From: Fusobacterium ulcerans ATCC 49185
GTDB taxonomy: Bacteria > Fusobacteriota > Fusobacteriia > Fusobacteriales > Fusobacteriaceae
DNA length: 64,000 nt
NCBI RefSeq assembly: GCF_900683735.1
Contig: NZ_LR215979.1
Location: 3,100,001-3,164,000, forward strand
Direction of reading: 5' to 3'
Below, piece after piece: positions 32,404 to 39,763 of the stretch. The translations under genes were made by a program, and so were the position numbers. Numbering within the stretch: the first letter of the stretch is position 1; every line of letters starts with the position of its first letter. Below the pieces are notes generated by a model. It searched no databases. It was not told where the DNA came from and saw nothing but the letters and a program-made list of their open reading frames with translations.

Positions 32404-32809
32404 CACTATCACTTTCCTCAGATAATTCTTCAACTATCTTAAAAATTCCCATTCCATTTTTACTTTCTTCTAATATTCTATCAGTATCTATTTCATCTTC
32501 TCTACAATCTATTGCTTCAAACAACATAGCCATATTTAATCCTGCAAAAACATGAATATTATCATATTTTGTTGAAATCATTGCAGCTTCATTAAATGGA
32601 GTTCCTCCTAATATATCTGTGAAAATTAAAACTCCCTTTTCTCCAATTTCCTTAACTATTTTTTCTATATTTTCAGAAAGTTCTATATTTGTCATTCCCT
32701 CTTTAAAATCTATAAATACAGTTTTTTCTTGTTCTCCCATAATTAATTTCATTGTGCTTTCTATTCCAGAAGCAAAATTCCCATGTCCTGTAACTATAAT
32801 TCCCTTCAT
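32393..32809 (-). CDS. PTS system mannose-family IIA component
   Basis: A 138-residue cytoplasmic phosphocarrier. The phosphorylated histidine is H9 in IIVTGHGNFASGI, and FTDILGGTPFNEA is the family helix motif. It receives phosphate from HPr and passes it to IIB. Its end overlaps the sulfatase start by 11 bases, so sulfatase and PTS synthesis are coupled. Confidence 0.93.
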   Translation of the reverse strand: MKGIIVTGHGNFASGIESTMKLIMGEQEKTVFIDFKEGMTNIELSENIEKIVKEIGEKGVLIFTDILGGTPFNEAAMISTKYDNIHVFAGLNMAMLFEAIDCREDEIDTDRILEESKNGMGIFKIVEELSEESDSDGI

Positions 32810-32819
32810 ATTTTTTCTC

Positions 32820-33302
32820 CTAGTCTATGTATTTAAATATATCTTCTTTTTGCTCAGTTGGTACTCTCTGAGCTTCAATAACAACACCTAGTTTTCTAAG
32901 TTCTTTAAAAGTATTTATATCATCTTCATCTACGCATATTGCTTTTGTAATTTGCTTCTTCCCTGCTGCCATATGCATATTCCCTATATTCAATACCTTT
33001 ATTGGCACTCCGCCTTTCACTAATTTGAGAACATCTTGTGGAGTTTCCACTATCAGAGCTATTAACTGTCTTGGTGCAGCTTTATGTATAATATCACATG
33101 TTTTTTGAATAGAAAAATATCTAATCTGTGTTCCTGTAGGAACTGCAAGATTCATTAATCCTTGTCTTGTTTTATTTTCTGCTATTTCATCATGAGGAAC
33201 TATTATAAGATTTGCTCCTGCATACTGAATCCAGGCTGTTACTACCTGTCCATGAACTAATCTGTTGTCTATTCTTGTCAATACTATATTGGGTTCTGCC
33301 AT
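32820..33302 (-). CDS. PTS system mannose-family IIB component
   Basis: A 160-residue sugar-specific phosphocarrier. H17 in TRIDNRLVHGQVVTAW is the active-site histidine. The sequence PHDEIAENKTRQGLMNLAVPTGTQIRYFSIQK resembles the galactosamine/AgaV-AgaB branch. Its ribosome site lies inside the last codons of the upstream GntR gene. Confidence 0.94.
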   Translation of the reverse strand: MAEPNIVLTRIDNRLVHGQVVTAWIQYAGANLIIVPHDEIAENKTRQGLMNLAVPTGTQIRYFSIQKTCDIIHKAAPRQLIALIVETPQDVLKLVKGGVPIKVLNIGNMHMAAGKKQITKAICVDEDDINTFKELRKLGVVIEAQRVPTEQKEDIFKYID

Positions 33303-33303
33303 T

Positions 33304-34014
33304 TTATTGATCCTCCTCTTCCATATTATATTTTATTGTAAATTCAAATCTATCTCCTCTTACTACTCCTTTGGAATACTCAATTATATCTTTTCCCATA
33401 AAAAGTTTTCTTTCTATAAGAATTCCCAGACTTCCTTCTGCAACATTTAAATATTCAGCCTCTATTCTATTTACTAAGCAAGGTTTTATTTTCTGCTCAG
33501 CTTTCAAAAATCTAAAATCACATTTTTCCCTCAATATTTCATAAAGTGGTTTTTTTTCTAATATTTCTTTTGTAAGATCTGTAACTATTTTTTTAGGTAT
33601 TATTGTTTGACTGTACATTAAAGGTTCTTCATCTGCATATTTAATTCTTTCAATTTCATAAACTTGTGTCTTCTCACTATAAATTCCATAAATATCATCT
33701 TCTTTTTCTTCAAAATTAACTACTTTCCCTGTAGGTGTTTTCCCTCTTTTCTTCATTTCTTCAGTAAAGCTGTAAAATTTATTTACTACTTGGTCTAATA
33801 TTGGTATATTGACATATGTTCCATCCCCTATTCTCCTAATAATTAAATTTTCCCTTTCTAACTCATCTAAAGCTTTTCGAATAGGTGTTCTACTCATATT
33901 AAATATTTGCATCAATTCTCTTTCTGAAGGAATAACATCTCCACTTTTTAATTCACCTTTTAAAATATCTCTTTTAATTTTTTTGTAAATGATATTACTT
34001 TTATCTTTTCTCAT
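33304..34014 (-). CDS. GntR-family (HutC/UTRA) transcriptional regulator
   Basis: A 236-residue regulator. The wHTH is at 8-75 (YKKIKRDILKGELKSGDVIPSERELMQIFNMSRTPIRKALDELERENLIIRRIGDGTYV). The UTRA effector domain follows, with YEIERIKYADEEPLMYSQTIIP and the C-terminal GILIERKLF. UTRA regulators such as NagR/YvoA sense phosphorylated sugars. It is the first gene of the PTS-sulfatase operon. Inverted 12-mers AAATACCTTTAA near the start of two divergent promoters are likely operators. Confidence 0.92.
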   Translation of the reverse strand: MRKDKSNIIYKKIKRDILKGELKSGDVIPSERELMQIFNMSRTPIRKALDELERENLIIRRIGDGTYVNIPILDQVVNKFYSFTEEMKKRGKTPTGKVVNFEEKEDDIYGIYSEKTQVYEIERIKYADEEPLMYSQTIIPKKIVTDLTKEILEKKPLYEILREKCDFRFLKAEQKIKPCLVNRIEAEYLNVAEGSLGILIERKLFMGKDIIEYSKGVVRGDRFEFTIKYNMEEEDQ

Positions 34015-34028
34015 GAGTCCCCCAAATT

Positions 34029-34040
34029 AAATACCTTTAA
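34029..34040 (-). promoter_or_regulatory. Candidate GntR operator box, PTS side
   Basis: AAATACCTTTAA on the plus strand, identical in reverse complement to 34162-34173. It lies immediately downstream of the predicted start site of the leftward promoter. Confidence 0.5.
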
Positions 34041-34050
34041 TTTTAATCAA

Positions 34051-34079
34051 TTTATATCACCATTTTTTTCACTTAACAA
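34051..34079 (-). promoter_or_regulatory. Promoter of the GntR/PTS/sulfatase operon
   Basis: Minus-strand TTGTTA (34074-34079), 17 bases, TATAAA (34051-34056). Confidence 0.65.
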
Positions 34080-34124
34080 GTGGTTTTTTCTTGTGCTATA
34101 TATACTGATTAACAACAATTTTAT

Positions 34125-34153
34125 TTGAAACTAATAGATAAAATTTATAGTAT
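34125..34153 (+). promoter_or_regulatory. Rightward promoter divergent from the PTS operon
   Basis: TTGAAA (34125-34130), 17 bases, TAGTAT (34148-34153). No ORF follows before the terminator hairpin at 34329-34372. Confidence 0.45.
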
Positions 34154-34161
34154 AAAAAAAG

Positions 34162-34173
34162 TTAAAGGTATTT
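34162..34173 (+). promoter_or_regulatory. Candidate GntR operator box, rightward promoter
   Basis: TTAAAGGTATTT, at the predicted start of the rightward transcript; inverted copy of 34029-34040. Confidence 0.5.
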
Positions 34174-34258
34174 TTTGATTTTTTATTTTAAATTTCAATT
34201 TTATCATATAAAATCTTGAATTAAAATCTCTAAGTTCATTAAATTTTCCATATTTTAT

Positions 34259-34321
34259 TTTTCATTTTGAAAAAAATATATGTAAATTATTTTCATTTTG
34301 AAAATTTTTTCATTTTGAAAA
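34259..34321. repeat. Three copies of TTTTCATTTTGAAAA, candidate activator binding sites
   Basis: Exact 15-base copies at 34259-34273, 34290-34304 and 34307-34321. Each is an inverted repeat (TTTTCA / TGAAAA, 3-base centre). They lie 53 to 115 bases upstream of a sigma-54 promoter, the expected place for upstream activating sequences of an enhancer-binding protein. Confidence 0.6.
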
Positions 34322-34328
34322 AAATATA

Positions 34329-34372
34329 AAATTCTCATTTAGTAGTTATACTACTGATTGAGAATTTTTTTT
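34329..34372 (+). terminator. Intrinsic terminator just upstream of the sigma-54 promoter
   Basis: AAATTCTCA (34329-34337) pairs with TGAGAATTT (34359-34367), inner AGTAG/CTACT, then a T run. Its U run ends two bases before the TTGGCA of the promoter. Confidence 0.8.
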
Positions 34373-34373
34373 A

Positions 34374-34390
34374 TTGGCATAATTTTTGCT
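34374..34390 (+). promoter_or_regulatory. Sigma-54 (RpoN) -24/-12 promoter for the cysteine desulfidase gene
   Basis: TTGGCATAATTTTTGCT matches the -24/-12 consensus TTGGCAC-N5-TTGCT closely. The invariant GG (34376-34377) and GC (34388-34389) are 10 bases apart as required. Transcription would start near 34401, about 115 bases before the gene. No comparable match is evident in the other intergenic regions of the window. Confidence 0.72.
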
Positions 34391-34515
34391 TATTATACAT
34401 AGTAAGAAAAGTCTGCCTAAATTAAAATAGGTAGCAAAATTAAATATGTATAAATTTTAAACTTAGAGTATATTCTCTTAATTAAATTTAAAATTATCAT
34501 GGGAGGAAAAAGATC

Positions 34516-35805
34516 ATGGAAAAAACAATTGAAAAAATAATGAGTATCTTAGCAGAAGAAATAGTCCCTGCTGAAGGATGTACTGAACCAATAGCAATAG
34601 CTTATGCTGCAAGCAAACTTACAAGTATATTAGGAAATGTTCCTGAAAAAATAGATGCTTACCTTTCTGGAAATATAATCAAAAATGTTAAAAGTGTAAA
34701 AATACCTAATTCAAATGGAATGGTAGGAATAGAAGCTTCTGTAGCCATGGGAGCTATTTTAGGGCAATGCGAAAGAGAACTTATGGTAATCTCTCATGTT
34801 GATACTGATCGTCTTCCTGAAGTTCAAAAATTTCTTGGTGACAATAGAATAAATGTTTTCCTTAATGACAGTGATGTAAAACTTTATATTAGATTAGAAG
34901 GTATTTATGGAAATGATACAGCTTCTGTTGAAATCCAAAATTACCATACTAATATAACTAAAATCATTAAAAATGGAGAAGAGGTTAAAGGGTGTCTTTG
35001 TGATGACTGTACATCAGCTGATGTTATGACTGATAGAACTTTTCTTAGTGTAGAACTCATCCACAATTTAGCTAAAAATATAGAATTTTCCCTTATAGAA
35101 CCTATTTTTAAACAAGTTATAGATTACAATACTGCTATAGCTAAAGAGGGTCTTTCTAACTATTATGGTCTTTCTATTGGTAAATTAATGAAAGAAGGTA
35201 TGGAAGAAGGAGTTTATGGAAATGATTTAAGAAACAATATGGCAAGTTTTGCTAGTGCTGGAAGCGATGCTCGAATGAATGGTTGTTCTCTTCCTGTTAT
35301 GACTACAAGTGGAAGTGGAAACCAGGGAATGACTTGTTCTCTTCCTGTTATAAAATTCTGTGAATTAAAAAATGTCCCATATGAACAATTGATCAGAGGC
35401 CTTTTCTTCTCTCATATGACAACTATACATATTAAAAGCAATATAGGAAGATTATCTGCTTACTGTGGAGCTGTGTGTGCAAGTGGAGGAGTAGCAGGGG
35501 CTATATCTTTCCTTTCTGGATTCTCTCCAGCTCAAATAGATTCAGCTATTGAAACAACTCTTGCAACTCTTTCTGGAGTAGTATGTGATGGAGCAAAGAG
35601 TTCTTGTGCTACAAAAATAGCTAGTGGGGTAGCTGCTGCTTTTGATGGTTACTATGCTGCAAGCAAAAATAGAAAATTTGAATTTGGTGAAGGAATTGTT
35701 GGAAGAAATATTGAAGCCACTATTAAAAATGTAGGAACTCTTGGACAGGTTGGTATGAAAATAACTGATGATGTTATCCTTGATATTATGATAAAAAACA
35801 AATAA
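34516..35805 (+). CDS. L-cysteine desulfidase / UPF0597 (serine dehydratase alpha-like) family protein
   Basis: A 429-residue oxygen-sensitive 4Fe-4S enzyme of the CdsB/CyuA-YhaM family, which splits L-cysteine to pyruvate, ammonia and sulfide. Motifs include VPAEGCTEPIAIAYAASK near residue 20, CLCDDCTSADVMTDRTF, SAGSDARMNG, SGSGNQGM and CDGAKSSCATKIASG. Cysteine residues suitable for the cluster are present. The gene is alone, with a ribosome site GGGAGG and a terminator. It lies behind a sigma-54 promoter; in Clostridioides difficile the cysteine desulfidase gene cdsB is also under SigL and an enhancer-binding protein, as I recall. Confidence 0.88.
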   Translation: MEKTIEKIMSILAEEIVPAEGCTEPIAIAYAASKLTSILGNVPEKIDAYLSGNIIKNVKSVKIPNSNGMVGIEASVAMGAILGQCERELMVISHVDTDRLPEVQKFLGDNRINVFLNDSDVKLYIRLEGIYGNDTASVEIQNYHTNITKIIKNGEEVKGCLCDDCTSADVMTDRTFLSVELIHNLAKNIEFSLIEPIFKQVIDYNTAIAKEGLSNYYGLSIGKLMKEGMEEGVYGNDLRNNMASFASAGSDARMNGCSLPVMTTSGSGNQGMTCSLPVIKFCELKNVPYEQLIRGLFFSHMTTIHIKSNIGRLSAYCGAVCASGGVAGAISFLSGFSPAQIDSAIETTLATLSGVVCDGAKSSCATKIASGVAAAFDGYYAASKNRKFEFGEGIVGRNIEATIKNVGTLGQVGMKITDDVILDIMIKNK

Positions 35806-35828
35806 TTCATTTAAGTTTAATAAGAAAA

Positions 35829-35856
35829 ATGTCTCATAAATTATGAGGCATTTTTT
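35829..35856 (+). terminator. Terminator of the desulfidase gene
   Basis: ATGTCTCATA (35829-35838... paired region to 35851) folds with TATGAGGCAT around AAT, one G-U pair, then TTTTTT. Confidence 0.88.
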
Positions 35857-35869
35857 ATTTAAAAATAGT

Positions 35870-35898
35870 TTGTAAAATATTTTTATACAGTATATACT
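35870..35898 (+). promoter_or_regulatory. Promoter of the DUF2271/VOC operon
   Basis: TTGTAA (35870-35875), 17 bases, TATACT (35893-35898), 43 bases before the ATG. Confidence 0.55.
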
Positions 35899-35941
35899 TT
35901 AATATACAACTAAGAATACTTACATAAAAAGGAGATACTCA

Positions 35942-36487
35942 ATGAATTTAAAACTGTTTTTTATATTAGCTTTTTTATTTATTTTTACTAATATTTTTTC
36001 TGAAAATATTCACAAAAAAAAAGTTCTTATCTCCTTTAAATATGAAAAACAATTTAAACTTGCTTCAAACCAATTTGCTATATGGATTGAAAATGAAAAT
36101 GGAGAATTGATAAAAAATATTTTTGTTACAAGATTTACTGCTATTGATGGCTATTCAAAGAGAAAAGAAGCTCTTTCAACTTGGGTAGAACGTTCAAATG
36201 TAAAGAATTACTCTAAAGAAAAGATAGACTCTATTTCTGGAGCTACTCCTAAAAGTAGTTTTCTTACATATCTTTGGGATTGTACTGATCAAAACGAAAA
36301 TCCTGTTTCAGATGGAACATATAGATTTTTTATAGAGGGAAGTACCCATTGGAAGGATAAAATTCTCTTTAGTGGAACTGTTACCTTAGGAGAACATTCA
36401 TATATAGTTGGACCATTTATAGAGGATTTTACAAGAGAAGCTCTCAACAGCAAAATGATAACTGATTTAAGTGCTGAAGTAAAATAA
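35942..36487 (+). CDS. Exported DUF2271 domain protein
   Basis: A 181-residue protein with a signal peptide (LKLFFILAFLFIFTNIFS, cleavage near residue 20). The rest matches the DUF2271 pattern: VLISFKYEKQ, NQFAIWIENENGELIKNIFVTRFTA, the SGATPKS turn and YLWDCTDQNENPVSDGTYRFFIEGS, which resembles FlgD/FlaR-type extracellular Ig-like modules. Such proteins are often found with FMN-binding or flavinylated redox proteins in the envelope, though none is adjacent here. Specific function unknown. It is followed by the VOC gene after 15 bases. Confidence 0.82.
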   Translation: MNLKLFFILAFLFIFTNIFSENIHKKKVLISFKYEKQFKLASNQFAIWIENENGELIKNIFVTRFTAIDGYSKRKEALSTWVERSNVKNYSKEKIDSISGATPKSSFLTYLWDCTDQNENPVSDGTYRFFIEGSTHWKDKILFSGTVTLGEHSYIVGPFIEDFTREALNSKMITDLSAEVK

Positions 36488-36502
36488 AAGGAGGTAGTAG
36501 AA

Positions 36503-37165
36503 ATGGAAGTTGACCACATCTATATTTGTACCGATTATAAAGCACCTGCTGGTGAATTATTAAAAGAATTTGGTTTGACAGAAGGAACTTCAAATACTCA
36601 TCCTGGGCAGGGAACTGCTAATAGAAGATTTTTCTTTCATAATTTTATGCTCGAATTATTATGGATAGAAAACTTAGATGAAGTAAAGAGTGTCCTTACT
36701 AAACCTATGAGACTTTTTGAAAGGTGCAGTAAATTTGATCCAAATATATCCCCTTTTGGAATTGGACTCAGACCTATAAAAGAAAAAAATATAAAAATTA
36801 CTTTTCCTGTATGGGATTACCATCCTTTATACCTTCCTGATTTTTTAAAAATACAGGTTGCTGATAATACTCCCCTCAGTGAACCTATGTTTTTTTATCT
36901 TTCTTTCGTTGAAAGACAGGATAAATATCCTCTAGAAAAGAAAGAAAATATGAAACATAAACTTCCATTGAAAGAAGTAACGAATATAGAAGTACATATT
37001 AACCAGAAAAATGAGTTTTCTGAAGCAGCCAAAATAATAAATAATATGGATAATCTTCTTTTAATAAAAGACAATGAAAATTATCTGAAACTTACTTTTG
37101 ACAAAGAAGCATACAAAAAAGAAAAAGATTTTAGACCTGATTTACCTTTAGTAATAAACTGGTAA
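36503..37165 (+). CDS. VOC-superfamily (glyoxalase-like) protein
   Basis: A 220-residue protein starting MEVDHIYICTDYKAPAGELLKEFGLTEG, the usual first beta-alpha-beta module of glyoxalase/bleomycin-resistance/dioxygenase folds. FHNFMLELLWIENLDEVKS continues the fold and a second weaker module follows. Catalytic metal ligands are not obvious, so enzymatic activity is unclear. AAAGGAGGT is the ribosome site. Co-transcribed with the DUF2271 gene. Confidence 0.75.
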   Translation: MEVDHIYICTDYKAPAGELLKEFGLTEGTSNTHPGQGTANRRFFFHNFMLELLWIENLDEVKSVLTKPMRLFERCSKFDPNISPFGIGLRPIKEKNIKITFPVWDYHPLYLPDFLKIQVADNTPLSEPMFFYLSFVERQDKYPLEKKENMKHKLPLKEVTNIEVHINQKNEFSEAAKIINNMDNLLLIKDNENYLKLTFDKEAYKKEKDFRPDLPLVINW

Positions 37166-37173
37166 TAAATATT

Positions 37174-37202
37174 TTGCTCAAATACAGTATACATGGTATA
37201 CT
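37174..37202 (+). promoter_or_regulatory. Promoter with palindromic AGTATAC-ATG-GTATACT
   Basis: TTGCTC, 17 bases and TATACT form a promoter ahead of the SUFU gene. The 17-base inverted repeat AGTATACATGGTATACT (37186-37202) covers spacer and -10, a good place for a repressor. Confidence 0.5.
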
Positions 37203-37265
37203 TTGATAGAATAATCAAAATATTGAAAAAACTATTTAATATATATTTTTACAGGAGGGAAGAAA

Positions 37266-37886
37266 ATGAAAAAAGAATATATAGAGACTTCTGGATGGGA
37301 TGCAATTACTAGAGCTTTTGAAAAACTTTATCCTGAGCAGACTGATCCCCTTCATTATGCCCCTATGATATCTTGGCGTCTAGGAGGGGAAGATCCTTTA
37401 GATGGCATAAGTGTCTATGATGGAGGAGATTACTACCATTTTGTCACTTATGGCCTTTCCGAACTGTATGATAAAGAATCTGAAGACTTTGATTACAGTG
37501 GATATGGCTTTGAACTTACATTAAAATTAAAAAAAGCTTCTCTAAAAAATATAGAAGAAGAATTAAATTGTATATGTGGAATCTTACAAACTCTTGGAAG
37601 AATAACTTTCGAAAATGGAGATATATTCCAGCCTTTTGAATATATCTATACTGGGCAGAAAACTGGTATGGATTCTAAATCAATATCTAATATTACAGGT
37701 TTTGTAACTGTTCCAGATGAAGTTGGAGAGATAAATACTCCTAATGGATTATTACAATTTGTACAACTTGTAGGTATGACTGATACAGAACTTAAAGCTA
37801 TTGTTGATAAAAAAAATAGTGTTGAAGAAATGATAGAAAAACTTGGTCACACTATGACTGATTTCAAAAGAAAAAGTCTGGTTTGA
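37266..37886 (+). CDS. Suppressor-of-fused (SUFU) domain protein
   Basis: A 206-residue protein covering one SUFU domain: GWDAITRAFEKLYPEQTDPLHYAPMISWRLGGEDPLDGISVYDGGDYYHFVTYGLSELY and YGFELTLKLKK are textbook for bacterial members. In bacteria the domain is often an immunity protein against polymorphic toxins, or a stand-alone protein of unknown role. No toxin gene is adjacent, so an orphan immunity or housekeeping function cannot be told apart. GGAGGG is the ribosome site. A GNAT gene follows after 42 bases. Confidence 0.88.
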   Translation: MKKEYIETSGWDAITRAFEKLYPEQTDPLHYAPMISWRLGGEDPLDGISVYDGGDYYHFVTYGLSELYDKESEDFDYSGYGFELTLKLKKASLKNIEEELNCICGILQTLGRITFENGDIFQPFEYIYTGQKTGMDSKSISNITGFVTVPDEVGEINTPNGLLQFVQLVGMTDTELKAIVDKKNSVEEMIEKLGHTMTDFKRKSLV

Positions 37887-37928
37887 TATGTATACTATCA
37901 ATAATAATCTATATTCAGGTGATATATA

Positions 37929-38372
37929 ATGGTGCAATTAAAAAAACTAACAGATAATAAGAAAAAATATATTGATCTACTGTTGTTAGCTGATCCAGAA
38001 GAAAAAGCTATAGATAAATATATCAATGATTGTGAAGTATTTTATCTTACTGAAAATGAAAAAGTTTTAGGTCAATGTGCTGCCATTGAAATAGATAAAC
38101 ACAAATGTGAAATAAAAAATCTAGCAGTTTGTAAAACTATGCATAGAAAAGGTTATGGAAAAAACCTCATTGCTCTTATCTGTGAATATTATAAAGGAAA
38201 ATACACTTCTATATTAGTAGGAACTGCTGATAATGGAATAGAATTTTATGAAAAATGTGGATTTAAAATATCTCATAAAATAAAAAATTTCTTTATTGAT
38301 AACTATGATATTCCAATCTATGATGATGGAGTACAGTGTATAGATATGATTTATTTAGAAAAGAAAATATAA
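37929..38372 (+). CDS. GNAT family N-acetyltransferase
   Basis: A 147-residue acetyltransferase. The acetyl-CoA binding motif is KNLAVCKTMHRKGYGKNLIALI (R/Q-x-x-G-x-G/A variant), followed by TADNGIEFYEKCGFKISHK. The substrate is not predictable. The start has only a weak AGGTGAT site. Likely co-transcribed with the SUFU gene. Confidence 0.85.
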   Translation: MVQLKKLTDNKKKYIDLLLLADPEEKAIDKYINDCEVFYLTENEKVLGQCAAIEIDKHKCEIKNLAVCKTMHRKGYGKNLIALICEYYKGKYTSILVGTADNGIEFYEKCGFKISHKIKNFFIDNYDIPIYDDGVQCIDMIYLEKKI

Positions 38373-38400
38373 AATAGGGAGCTGGTGCTCCTTATTTTTT
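38373..38400 (+). terminator. Terminator after the GNAT gene
   Basis: AATAGGGAGC (38373-38382) pairs with GCTCCTTATT (38387-38396), one wobble, then T run. Confidence 0.85.
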
Positions 38401-38410
38401 ATCTTCAAAT

Positions 38411-38743
38411 TTATTTATTACTTTTTTCATAAACAGATTCAAGAATAATTTTCTTATTAAATTTCCCTCTTGTTTCAGCTTTTTTATTCTTAATTTCTAA
38501 AATATCTTTTTTATTCAAATTAAAAGCGATTATAATATGTTCAATAACTTCAAAAATATCACTCATCTCTTCCATATTTTTTGCTTCTATAAATTCTTGA
38601 ACTTCTTCTTTTAATTTCTCTAATAATTTCATCTTATATTCATCATCTGTTGCTATATGGTATGTATATTCTTGATGATTATCAGCAATAATTTCAAGAA
38701 TATTATCTCTGACAAGTTTATTATAAACAGTCCTTTTTTTCAT
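38411..38743 (-). CDS. MazG-like / phosphoribosyl-ATP pyrophosphohydrolase-like protein
   Basis: A 110-residue all-helical nucleotide pyrophosphohydrolase candidate. VYNKLVRDNILEIIADN is the typical start of the MazG-like group, and EKLKEEVQEFIEAKNMEEMSDIFEVIEHII supplies the E-x3-E...E-x2-D metal-binding pattern. These enzymes cleanse non-canonical NTPs. Length normal for single-domain members. It is an isolated gene, convergent with the GNAT gene. Confidence 0.82.
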   Translation of the reverse strand: MKKRTVYNKLVRDNILEIIADNHQEYTYHIATDDEYKMKLLEKLKEEVQEFIEAKNMEEMSDIFEVIEHIIIAFNLNKKDILEIKNKKAETRGKFNKKIILESVYEKSNK

Positions 38744-38803
38744 AAAATTCTCCTCTTTTTTCTTTTATTATATTATCAAAAGATAAAATTGGCAATTTTA
38801 TGT

Positions 38804-38836
38804 AAAAATAAGAGTGGCATAGCCACCCTTATTTTT
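38804..38836 (-). terminator. Terminator of the sugar-acid operon
   Basis: AAAAATAAGAGTGGC (38804-38818) pairs with GCCACCCTTATTTTT (38822-38836), one mismatch; it overlaps the stop codon of the aldolase gene. Confidence 0.85.
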
Positions 38837-39731
38837 ATAGAAGTCCTGCTTCTTTCATCACTGCTTTTATTTGTTCAGTTTGTTCTTCAGTTGCTGGTAA
38901 GAAAGGTTTTGTACAATAATCTTTCATTTCCACTCCATGAAGTATCATAGCTTTTTTCATAATAGGAATAAATGGAGTTCCTATTGGATAAAGATCCATT
39001 AATTTATCTACTATCTTTTGAATTCTAGCAACTTCATCCATATTTTTTGCATTTATTGCTTTTACCCAATCAGCAAAAAGTTCTGGACATAAGTTTGAAA
39101 GCCCTCCAATACATCCACTTCCTCCACATAGAATATTGTGAACAAAGTTTTCATCAAATCCTGATAATACAATAAAATCTGGGAATTCTTTCAATACTGT
39201 AGTCATAAGTTTTCTAGTATGTCCCATTTCACTTACAGTATCTTTAAATCCAACTATATTTTTATGTTTTCTAAGAAGATTTAATGTAATTTCTGGAGTT
39301 AAGTCATGTCCTGTTCTATCAGGGAAGTTATATAAATATATATATCCTTTTACAGCTTCTGCTACTTTGTCATAGAAAAATTCTACACTTTCATCAGAAA
39401 GAGCAAAATAGTATGGACTGATAATCATTACTGCATCTGCTCCAGCTTCTATTGCAAAATTTGAAAGTTCAACTGTATCTTCAACTGTCATACAACTAGT
39501 TCCAATATATACCTTTGTTCTTTTATTTACATGCTCTACCACTAATTTAATAAGTTCTTTTTTCTGTTCAGTAGTCATAGAGAAAAATTCTCCTGTACTT
39601 CCCATAATTACAAGTCCATCTACTCCACCTTTAATAAGATGATCCCATACATTTTTATTAGCCTGAACATCCAGATTTCCGTTTGCATCAAATGCAGTCA
39701 CTACTGGAGTCAGAAAATTTGCTTTTTTCAT
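38835..39731 (-). CDS. Dihydrodipicolinate synthase-family aldolase/dehydratase
   Basis: A 298-residue class I TIM-barrel lyase (DapA/NanA/KdgA superfamily). Landmarks are the GSTGEFFSM phosphate-like loop, YNFPDRTG with the catalytic tyrosine, and the Schiff-base lysine in NIVGFKDTVSE. Family members act on pyruvate-derived keto acids: 2-keto-3-deoxygluconate, 4-hydroxy-2-oxoglutarate, N-acetylneuraminate. Its place in an operon with KDG-type permease, UxaA dehydratase and FAH hydrolase points to cleavage of a 2-keto-3-deoxy sugar acid, not lysine synthesis. Confidence 0.9.
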   Translation of the reverse strand: MKKANFLTPVVTAFDANGNLDVQANKNVWDHLIKGGVDGLVIMGSTGEFFSMTTEQKKELIKLVVEHVNKRTKVYIGTSCMTVEDTVELSNFAIEAGADAVMIISPYYFALSDESVEFFYDKVAEAVKGYIYLYNFPDRTGHDLTPEITLNLLRKHKNIVGFKDTVSEMGHTRKLMTTVLKEFPDFIVLSGFDENFVHNILCGGSGCIGGLSNLCPELFADWVKAINAKNMDEVARIQKIVDKLMDLYPIGTPFIPIMKKAMILHGVEMKDYCTKPFLPATEEQTEQIKAVMKEAGLL

Positions 39732-39763
39732 AATTAGTCTCCTTTTATATATTTAAAATAGTT

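Larger units (their letters stand above)
34160..34372 (+). ncRNA. Predicted untranslated RNA of about 210 nt
   Basis: Defined only by the rightward promoter (34125-34153) and an intrinsic terminator (34329-34372). The span is very AT-rich and has no plausible start codon with a ribosome site. It covers the three TTTTCATTTTGAAAA repeats. It may be a regulatory RNA or simply promoter-proximal noise. Confidence 0.3.

Noticed and set aside
34051-34079. Sigma-54 control of the mannose-family PTS, as in LevR systems
   Set aside because: The operon has a GntR-UTRA regulator and a sigma-70-type promoter; no -24/-12 element reads towards it.
34259-34321. Three 15-bp repeats considered as a CRISPR remnant or iterons of an origin
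   Set aside because: Spacing is irregular (31 and 17), units are palindromic and they sit upstream of a sigma-54 promoter; no replication gene is near.
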